Source of the DNA: Symbiodinium natans
Lineage: Eukaryota > Sar > Dinophyceae > Suessiales > Symbiodiniaceae
DNA: 64,000 nt
Assembly (NCBI GenBank): GCA_905221605.1
Contig: CAJNDS010002500.1
Coordinates: 2,501 to 66,500, forward strand
Direction: 5' to 3'
Shown here: positions 56,531-64,000 of the stretch, piece by piece
Layout: each line of letters opens with the position of its first letter
Numbering within the stretch: position 1 is the first letter of the stretch
Program-made: the position numbers and the translations under genes
Notes under the pieces: generated by a model
What the model saw: the letters and a program-made list of their open reading frames with translations, nothing else
Databases searched by the model: none
What the model was told of the DNA's origin: nothing

Positions 56531-59480
56531 ACCGGCAAATATCCCTCGGACCCGTACGGACCCCTCACCACTAAACTCTCCCCCGACATGCCTGAACTAC
56601 CCTTATGACCGTAAGCCCACTCTGAGGATCCAACTTGCTCTGCGTCTCCTGAGGCTTAGATGTTGCTGGATTGGCCTGCGCTAGGGGCGGAGGGGTCCAA
56701 ACATGTATGGGTTTAGGGTGTAGGGGTGATCTTTGACACTGATTCTGGAAGAGCTTGGTGTTCACATTTAGACTGGCATCTGATCAAGTTGGAATTTGTT
56801 TCTGCTTACAGCCTACAAAGCTATGGATGTTCTTCCGAGTTGCTCAAGAAGCAAGTGCTAGATCTCCCCCAACGTCTGTACAAATCTGCTGCGACAACTC
56901 CCGTAACCGCTCAAGCCGACCGACGCCCGCCTTAGCAAAACAAAAAAACCTCCTAAACGCTAAAACTGTACGAGAGGTCTACCGAGATTCTACGAAGTCT
57001 ACGCTTCGGGAACGCCCGACAATAACGATCAACGGGGGGGGTATCTCATGCACCCCAAATGTCAATTTCAGCCTGCAATGCGAGTCAAAGCTGGCCAAGA
57101 CCGCACTGCAATCTTGCATGTTGCATTCTGAGGCTCGGGCTCTGCTTGGGTGTTGGTGATCTCCGGGCCTTCGTCGCTTTGCAGCCTCAGCCAAGGTCTA
57201 GACGGCGTGCGATGAAGATCGATGCAAGGGCTCGTGCTGGCGTCTTCCCACTGCTCTTGCGGGCACTGGTTCGTTGTGCAGAGCGACTAGGGGCTCAATT
57301 CGTGTCAACAATAAGGATGGTATGGTGCCAATGCCAAGTCGCCTTCACCACTCAGCACTTGCACGGAGGCAGAGCCTTCGGCGTGGCACAGGCTATAGGC
57401 ACAGCGAATAAAGTGTTTACGAGTGCCATGTCGAAACATTCAGCCTGAGTGCGAGTTGATGGGCAAGGAGCTGCTGGGTTTGTCAGCGATGTGTGCACGG
57501 TCACTTGGAAGTCTTCCCTATATGGCTCGTCGTCGATTGCTTTCAGTTTGGCAGGCTGACTTGGGCTCTGCAAAATTGCCGCACCTTCAACATCCTAGAT
57601 TCATTCCAACTTGTATTGGCTCTTTGCACTGCAAGCCACAGAGAGCCGCGCTGCGCGGAAAGCGGCACCGCAATCCCGTGGCCTGGCGCCAGGCTCGGGC
57701 CTGGCCCAGGAAAGAGACTCTCAAAGCTTCTCATGTTTCTGGCGTGTTCCCGACACTGGAGTTCCTGTTGCATGAACTGTGTTTTTCCGTGTCTCTGCCC
57801 GGCGCGTTCCAATTGTCATCAGACTTCAACGGAATTAAGAACGAACTGGCACAGTGGAAATCCCTGAGCAACGAGCGAATCCAGATCGGTCACATCACGC
57901 GCGCATATTAATATGTTCTCATCAGTTTCTCATCCACGCCCCTAAAAGTAGCCACGTTAATGTGCTTTCTCCACACCACCCCCACGATTCTGCTCCAAGC
58001 TGCTTCGGGTGCTCCATGACTCCATGATGTCCGGACGCGCAGTCCGCGAAAACTCGTGTTTCAGCTCGACGGCTTGAGACACCACGTGTGCGGAGGGAAC
58101 CGCTTGGTGAGGGCCCAAGCAGTGTTAGGCTGAGGCGGAAAGCGTGCATCAGAATATTGAAATATAGAGTGCACATGAAGCGCAAGAAATGCCCTACAAA
58201 ACGCAAAAAGTCGGGGACAACAATGCTGATCACTGCCACGCAAACTGTCCTGGCATGGAGCCTCCTGTCTTCTGCCAGCCGCAAGTAGGACTCAACGACG
58301 CGCATGATGGCCGAGGTTGCGCTCCATTTGGATTGGAGACCACACGCAGGAAACGTTGATGTGGATGTTCTTGGTACGGTACAATGTGTCATGCTGCTGT
58401 CTAGCCAAAGCCCATCGTCACCAAGATTCACTAAGAGTATGGGGACCTAGTTAACACCACTAGTGGCTTACAGTAGCTGGAGCCAGCTCGCCGGCACACA
58501 ACAGTCAAGAACGGCAGCCTTCGGCAAGCGTATATCCCGCATTGTCACAAGTCTCGTACGACCCTGTGCAACAGCAATTCTGGATCCATATTTGCGACTA
58601 GAGGAGAGACTATGGAAAACAGTGCTTGCCTTCCTGAATTTCCCAAGGGGCCCCATGCCTGATCATTTGACGTGTGGACTTCGGTTGAGTCCCTAACGTG
58701 CAAAATTGTGTACTCACACTCTCACATTGTGTCCCCGGCCTAAAGCGCATTGCTCATCCCAAGTTCAGCACTGTTGCGATGCGTTGGTTTGATGACTTGC
58801 AGAGGGTAGGGCGGGCGACGGGTTAAAAGGTTTCGGGCCGAGTGGCCGCCAAGGATCAACAAACGAGTCTCTTGAGACGCAATCTGGGCACGTAGGGTTG
58901 ACGCCATGTGTGCACAAAGCAGATTAGTAATCCCGCCTAAGCCGCTGCGCCTCAGTGAGGAAGCGTCAAACTTTGGAAGCTGGTGAATGACCGCTCCTAA
59001 CGAATGAGAGAGGCGGTCTTTTTCAGCGATCTCAGCTCTGACGGTGCACGGTTGCTGCGGCTCATCGAGATCAGTTGCCTTGCATTCCGGCAAAGGAACT
59101 TTTGGGGCATCGGATTCAACGTGTGAGCTTTTGGTGCTGCTTACTTCTCCGCTAGCCGAAGGTGTTACAGCCAGTTATTGGAGGGGTGGCAGCAGGAATT
59201 GTTTCCGTGTGTTGGGCGGGGTTTAGACTAGCTTTGGTTTCCGTCTCAGCAGGCTGTGGGCGAGGAGGCTGTGGGAACTATTTGACGCTTCCGATCTGGC
59301 GCGACTTCTCACATAAACAGCGTGCGGGAAACATGAAGCCATTCGAACACTCAAATGGTGCTACGGCGCCCTGCGTACCATTGAGATTGGTACATCTATC
59401 GAGACCGAAGGGGAGGACAATTGCGACAACAGCCCGAGAAGGGCAGTTCGACAGAACTGCCCTAAACCTTTCGACACTAA
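56531..59480. other. Gene-poor stretch
   Basis: A minus-strand frame, 58431-57922, contains ATSAIMRVVESYLRLAEDRR and two hydrophobic segments (VCVAVISIVVPDFL, FMCTLYFNILMHAF) and may include a membrane-protein exon, but borders and family are not clear. The rest shows nothing. Confidence 0.3.
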
Positions 59481-59483
59481 ACC

Positions 59484-59710
59484 CTCACCCCCCCCCCCCC
59501 CCCCCTCAAGCTCCAGCTTCAAGGCCGTCCCAAGCCCAACAAACCTAAGCAAAGGGTTTTGGATTCTGGGTTCTCTGTGCGGTGTTGTTGCATGATCCCG
59601 GCTTTGGGCTCTTCGAATCCGAACCCCCCAAACACCCCAAACCGCCCAAACCCCCCAAACCCCCCAAACACCCCAAACACCCCAAACACCCCAAACACCC
59701 CGAACCCTTG
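59484..59710. repeat. Poly-C and (CCCCAAACA)n repeat
   Basis: A poly-C run at about 59487-59505. At 59625-59702, CCCCAAAC units run as CCCCCCAAA then CACCCCAAA repeated, a G/C-rich telomere-like variant. One frame reads as a PPNTPNTPN artefact. Confidence 0.85.
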
Positions 59711-59894
59711 GGTGCCTGGGCCGCCACGTTCTTCCTTGGCTAGATGTGCTAGAAACCAGGCCCTGTTCGTGAGGTTCTCTTTGCGCATCGTCGGGGTTTG
59801 CAGTTCTTTAGAGCTTTGGCATCTGGTTTTGCCCAAGAGATCCGTGTGATCCCTCCCCAACATGGCCACTCTCCAGCCCACTCGCAGGAAACGC

Positions 59895-60335
59895 CAACTT
59901 GGCCCCCCAACTTGGCCACAGACACATCAACTAAATTTAGTTGATGAATTTGGCGCCAATTCCTCTCCATCCCAACTCTCTAACTTGGCCATAGACTCGT
60001 CAACGACGTTCAGTTGACAAATTTGGTGCCACTTCCTCTTCATCCCTCCCCCAGGAAGCCCCCAACGCGCCCCCAACTTGGCCAACTGTTTAGTTGACGA
60101 ACTTGGCGCAGATTCCTCTCCATTCCTCCTCCAGGACCCCCCCTGACCCCTCCCAACTTGGCCACAGATTCGTTAACGAAGTTCAGTTGACGACTTTGCT
60201 GCCGAATCTTCTCCATCCCTCGCCGAGGAACCCCTTGGCCACAGATTCGTCAATTCCTCTTCATCCCACCTCCGCAGTTAAGTTTAGTTGACACATATGG
60301 CGCCTGTTCTTCTCCATCCCTTCCCCGGGAACCCC
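59895..60335 (+). repeat. Tandem repeat with AACTTGGCC and TCAACT palindrome
   Basis: Five diverged units of about 65-110 bp. Each carries AACTTGGCCACAGA, a palindromic core (best copy TCAACTAAATTTAGTTGA, 18 bp, perfect, near 59926-59943; others such as TCAACGACGTTCAGTTGA), then TTTGGCGCC and TTCCTCTCCATCC. Confidence 0.75.
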
Positions 60336-60517
60336 TACGCAGCGCTTTTTCGGCTTACAGGGCTAGGGCCCAAGGCCTGCGAGATACAAACAAAAGGGTC
60401 AGCTTACCTCCCTCTATTAGGGGGTTCGGGTATCCGGCTCAGGATTAAGGAGCGTTATATGGGGAGATGTGAAGTCGGCTGTACACTATACACTCCAGAC
60501 AAGGTAAAAATTCACAA

Positions 60518-60604
60518 GGGTTTAGGGTTTAGGGTTTAGGGTTTAGGGTTTAGGGTTTAGGGTTTAGGGTTTAGGGTTTAGGGTTTAGGGTTTAGGGTTT
60601 AGGG
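60518..60604 (+). repeat. Interstitial telomeric array (GGGTTTA)12
   Basis: Twelve perfect units, the longest pure telomeric array in the window. It is followed within 120 bp by a short CCCTAAA stretch of the opposite orientation (60712-60735). Confidence 0.95.
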
Positions 60605-62040
60605 ACCCTAGACGCATTGAAGGATGGAGGACCCCGAGTTGCTAAGAAGTGGCGGAAGCGAGCGGCCAGCTCGTGTACACCGCACCGCTGTGGGTACCTT
60701 TGGGGGGAAGGGCCCTAAACCCTAAACCCTAAAACCTAAATCCTCAACGGATTAGTGCTTAGGGTTTGGGGTTTGGGGTTTAGGGCTTAGGGCAGGGAGG
60801 GGGAGATCAGGGATTCGGTTTAATAAGGGCTCCAGGTGTTCATCGTGTATAGGCTTCAGGGTGTTTCGGTTTAGGGTTCATCATGTACAAAGGCTGGTGG
60901 TCTCTTCATCTGTTACCCTTATACCTTAACAATGGCCCCTAGATACCCTAATTAAGAACCCCCCCTACAGAACAGAAGCCCTACTTAAAGAGACCAGCCA
61001 TGATAGTTCATCATGTATAGGCTTCACGGTGTAGGTTTTAGGGCTTCGGGTTCATGCATCGGCTTCGGGGTGTTTAGGGTTTCGGGTTTAGGGTTAATGA
61101 CTTTAGGAACACCTAGGGTTCGGGGTCCTAATGGCGGGGAACTCGACAGACCGCGCTGCCTTGACTCTAAACAAAAAAACTCCAGGGCTTCGCAGCATGT
61201 CGTGGGGTACTTGGCCCCAAAGTTGGCCCAAGTGTCCCTACGAAAAAGACCCCAAAGAACCCTAAAAACCCTCCAAAGCCCCTAAAGAGCCCGAAAGCCC
61301 GCAACCCCTTCAAGAGCACCCAAGAAGGGACCCTAATTCAGAGAGCACCCTTATTGGATTCAAGCTTTAACCCTAAACCCTAGACCCCACTTACTGGTCG
61401 TAAGGCATATGAAGCACTATAGCTCCAACACCTCTTCAAAGGCCAAACTGAGAAGCCGACTCCACACCGGGAGCCGAGGGTTTAGGGTTGAGGGTTGAGG
61501 GCAGTGCTGAATTTGTACCTTGTGCTCAGGGTTTGAGATCCCGGGCTCACAGTCTATAGGAAGGTTTGGGGCCCCTCCCGGAAAGATTGTGAACCGAAAA
61601 CCGATGGCCCTGCCAGCGACCTGAGCAAACTGAAGACTGGATCTGCCAAAAAAGGTGCTCCAAACTGCTCCTCTCGTGCAGGAAGCGCGAGTGGCATGCA
61701 TGATGCAGTACTGCAGCCTCCCCAACGCAGGACCCAGCGCGCGCCCTTTCATGCTCCCTAGCTGCCCTAGCTCTGACGCCCTTGTGGCTATCATAAGCGG
61801 CACTGTCTACAATCTAAAAGTCCTGAACTGTGGAGATCTTAAAGTCGCGCCTGCCCCTGTTTAAAAGCTCTTCCAGGGTATTGCAGGCACTACATGTGGC
61901 AGACAGCATAATGGGCCACTTGCAAACCCGAACAGGCTGGATCTGACAAGGCCTCTCTTTTCAAAATCTTCGAACATTTAGGGTTTAGCGTTTAGGGTTT
62001 ATAGAGGGTTTAGGGACAAAACGTTCGGCAAATTTAAGGC
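60605..62040. other. Gene-free stretch with telomere-like words
   Basis: Degenerate TTTAGGG words at 60745-61100, 61260-61390, 61470-61500 and 61975-62010. The word TTCATCATGTATAGGCTTC is present twice (60838 diverged, 61006). No gene is supported. Confidence 0.45.
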
Positions 62041-62047
62041 CGACCCG

Positions 62048-63868
62048 TCACTTTGCACAGGATGCTGGCCCCTCACTGCCACGGTTGGGGAACTTCTGCA
62101 TCATTCGCTTGTGTGCTTTGACATCGTTTGAGATGGGAGTCACCAGCCACAGGTATGGATAGAACTCGCCATATTTCTCCCCAGGATCACGCCTGACCTC
62201 AGTTCGCTTCGTGCACAGGTCACTGCCTACAGCCACCCTCGTTCTGAGGACTACAGGTTCATCTTTGATCAAAAGAAATGCGACCTGTCGGTGGCGTGTT
62301 GCTTCGCATGTGCAATGCTGTAGAGGGCGCCCCAAACGCTGTCAAGTCGAATCAAACTCCCGCGCTGACCATGTCCCTGCACTACTCATTACCTTCACCG
62401 GACCTGTGAAAAACCATCACATACCATCACCTGATTACGAATCTTGCCTCACAGTGAGTCCTGAACAAAAGGCCAACCCAAAATCGGATCAACAAGGCAA
62501 GCCATCTGGCCAGCTATCACGAATCAAGTCCTTCGAAGTGAGAGTGTCTACATTCAAATTGTGCTGTGAACTTCTGCACCACAACAACTGGGCGCCATTG
62601 TGCTTGTCTCCACTTGAGCATGCACCAACTGAGTGCATGACATTGTATGCCTCCATCTTTGGCAGACCACCTGAAGCACCTCCAAGAAAGTGCGCCTTGA
62701 CGTCCCCGCGTCGTAGGGCACCCAAATGATCACCACTGTAGTGGAAGATCTTCGTTCTGCGCCCATGTCCTTCCCCAAGCAGCAGCAAAGCCGCCTGATC
62801 CACACCGTCCGTGACACGATCCGAGGGGATGTGGTCCAAGGCGCCGCCCAAACGAGCTGCGGTTGTGTAGAGATCGGTGATCTGAAGGAGGTCCACGGGG
62901 TCCTGTGAGTCGCAAACTCAGAAAAATCTCCAAAACAAGGCGCCCTTGTGACAACTAGCCCTTTGTGTTCTGCTCATTCTAAGACCTTCGGTTGGGAGGG
63001 CCTTGACATTAGTGAACGGCTCTGCATGCGGACATGCACTCGCCCTTGCCTTCGTCACACTACCTTTTATGGACTTTCAACGAGAAGCAGTCGTATGACA
63101 TGCATTACAGTAAGGGGTCTTGGACACAAGAGCCGAAAAAAAAACAACAACAACAAAAAAGACACGGGGGGCATGTTCCGACAGCTTTTGAGTCTAAGCC
63201 CTTTGGGGTTCCAAGTCCTGGTTCGCTTGAATCATCCCGGGCCACCAGGCCATGGCTGGCGTTCGCACGCCACCCTCCCACACTGAGCCTTTCCCACCTT
63301 TTAGCCAGGAGTAGCCACTGTTGGGGTAGAAGGCGTACATCGGGCCGTTGTCCGAGATCCACACGACCAAGGTGTTTTCCGCGATCTTCTCATCCTTCAG
63401 GGTCTGCAGGAGTCTTGTCACATACGAGGAATGCGCCGCCATCATCGACGCCTGGGAGTTCAGGCGGTCCACATGCTTCTCGTTCATGTGCGAGGAGACG
63501 CCGCACAGTTGCTGAGCATATGTGGCCCAATAGATGAAGAAAGGCTTTGCGTCATTCGCTTTCTCTTTCACATATTTCAAGATCTGAGTGATGGATTCCT
63601 CTTCAAAGGCATCTTGCCTCTTCGGCCCTGGCTTACCCGCCAAGCCCTCAATCGGCTCCCGAGTCGCCCCTTTGCGGCCCACGTAGGCCGAGACCGACAA
63701 ATCGATCCCCGTGTCTTCCTTGTAGGCCTCCACCCCCGGAAAATCCAAGAACGCCGGATTGGAGTTCGGAGCCACCGTGTCGGAATCGGGCCACATGTCG
63801 GGAGCCCCATTGAAGAGGCCATAGTAGGCATACTCAAAGCCCTGGTTCTCCGGAGCATGCGCCGGCTC
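62048..63868 (-). CDS. Sulfatase, 3' exons (gene continues beyond right edge)
   Basis: Sulfatases hydrolyse sulfate esters and usually act in the secretory pathway or outside the cell. Exon 63868-63227 (after a GTGAG acceptor) reads NQGFEYAYYGLFNGAPDMWP, then ITQILKYVKEKA and KPFFIYWATYAQQ, then LVVWISDNGPMYAF, SWLKGGKGSVWEGGVRTPA and MAWWPGMIQ. These are the DNG metal/active-site motif and the GGK-x-x-x-x-E-G-G-x-R-x-P block diagnostic of the family. It ends at a GC donor (63226). The next exon, 62902 to about 62630, starts after CACAG with DPVDLLQITDLYTTAARLGG and contains DRVTDGVDQA and AVR-like ALRRGDVKAHF, the C-terminal catalytic strand region. The last exon, from about 62197 (acceptor CTGAG) to a TGA at 62048, reads VRRDPGEKYGEFYPYLWL and the closing MMQKFPNRG. 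The N-terminal part with the formylglycine Cys is outside the window. Another small exon may lie between 62.2 and 62.6 kb. Confidence 0.8.
62905..63226 (-). other. Intron of the sulfatase gene
   Basis: GC donor at 63226-63225 and AG acceptor (CTCACAG) just before 62902. Removal joins PGMIQ to DPVDLLQ in frame. Includes an A-rich run near 63136-63160 (plus strand). Confidence 0.6.
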
Positions 63869-64000
63869 CTCACCTCACGGAAAATGGCACACTCAAGGAT
63901 CACGTGTGTTATAGTTATAGGGTTTCAGGTGGAGCTAATGAAGATGTGCACATGGGAGCTGGAGAGATGAACTCTGAATGCCAAGCCGAGAGCCGACTCA

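Noticed and set aside
63431-63970. 179-codon plus-strand frame
   Set aside because: Antisense of the sulfatase exon, which has clear family motifs on the minus strand.

Overview
The window looks like nuclear DNA of a dinoflagellate (or a close alveolate relative). Three things point that way. (i) Plant/alveolate-type telomere heptamers (TTTAGGG) occur as pure interstitial arrays and as a degenerate background over most non-coding stretches. (ii) Exons that join in frame on the minus strand use GT-AG but also GC-AG introns, with acceptors often followed by G or C. (iii) The recognisable proteins belong to families common in dinoflagellates: an LRR plus cysteine-rich plus multi-membrane-span protein, RCC1/HERC-like repeats behind a ubiquitin-like domain, EF-hands and a sulfatase. 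The species cannot be told from the sequence. Gene density is very low; most long open frames are shadows of simple repeats.

Layout. 0-5.1 kb: degenerate telomere-like DNA, then a strongly AT-rich satellite (about 2.16-4.28 kb, 155-bp period) flanked by a CCTAGGAAAAC motif and followed by hexanucleotide and pyrimidine microsatellites. 5.1-18 kb: nearly gene-free, with possible CCCH zinc-finger exons near 5.6 kb and exon-like frames near 7.7 kb. 18-19.5 kb: a broken family member, a 130-bp tandem array and the second copy of a dispersed repeat whose first copy is at 14.2 kb. 22-25.8 kb: CAC microsatellite, opposed telomeric arrays, a palindrome cluster, an EF-hand exon and a nearly pure 195-bp G tract. 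26.8-27.7 kb: GC-rich 5'-truncated retroelement tail. 28-36 kb: purine microsatellite, a 37-bp palindromic minisatellite (33.27-33.86 kb) and an RCC1/ubiquitin-like pseudogene (36.0-36.6 kb). 38.5-39.5 kb: an intronless secreted ADP-ribosyl-cyclase-like gene. 41.4-49.9 kb: one large multi-exon receptor-like gene on the minus strand. 52.2-53.0 kb: an intronless P-loop kinase of the zeta-toxin/polynucleotide-kinase type. 55.3 kb: one orphan exon. 56-60.6 kb: several minisatellites and a pure TTTAGGG array. 62.0-63.9 kb: the 3' exons of a sulfatase that continues past the right edge.

The genes do not form an evident pathway. The best-supported ones lie on the minus strand: the secreted cyclase-like enzyme, the LRR membrane protein, the kinase and the sulfatase. 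Three of these four are predicted to act at or outside the cell surface or in the endomembrane system, but co-function is not shown. All intron and family assignments were made by eye, without searches or transcript data.
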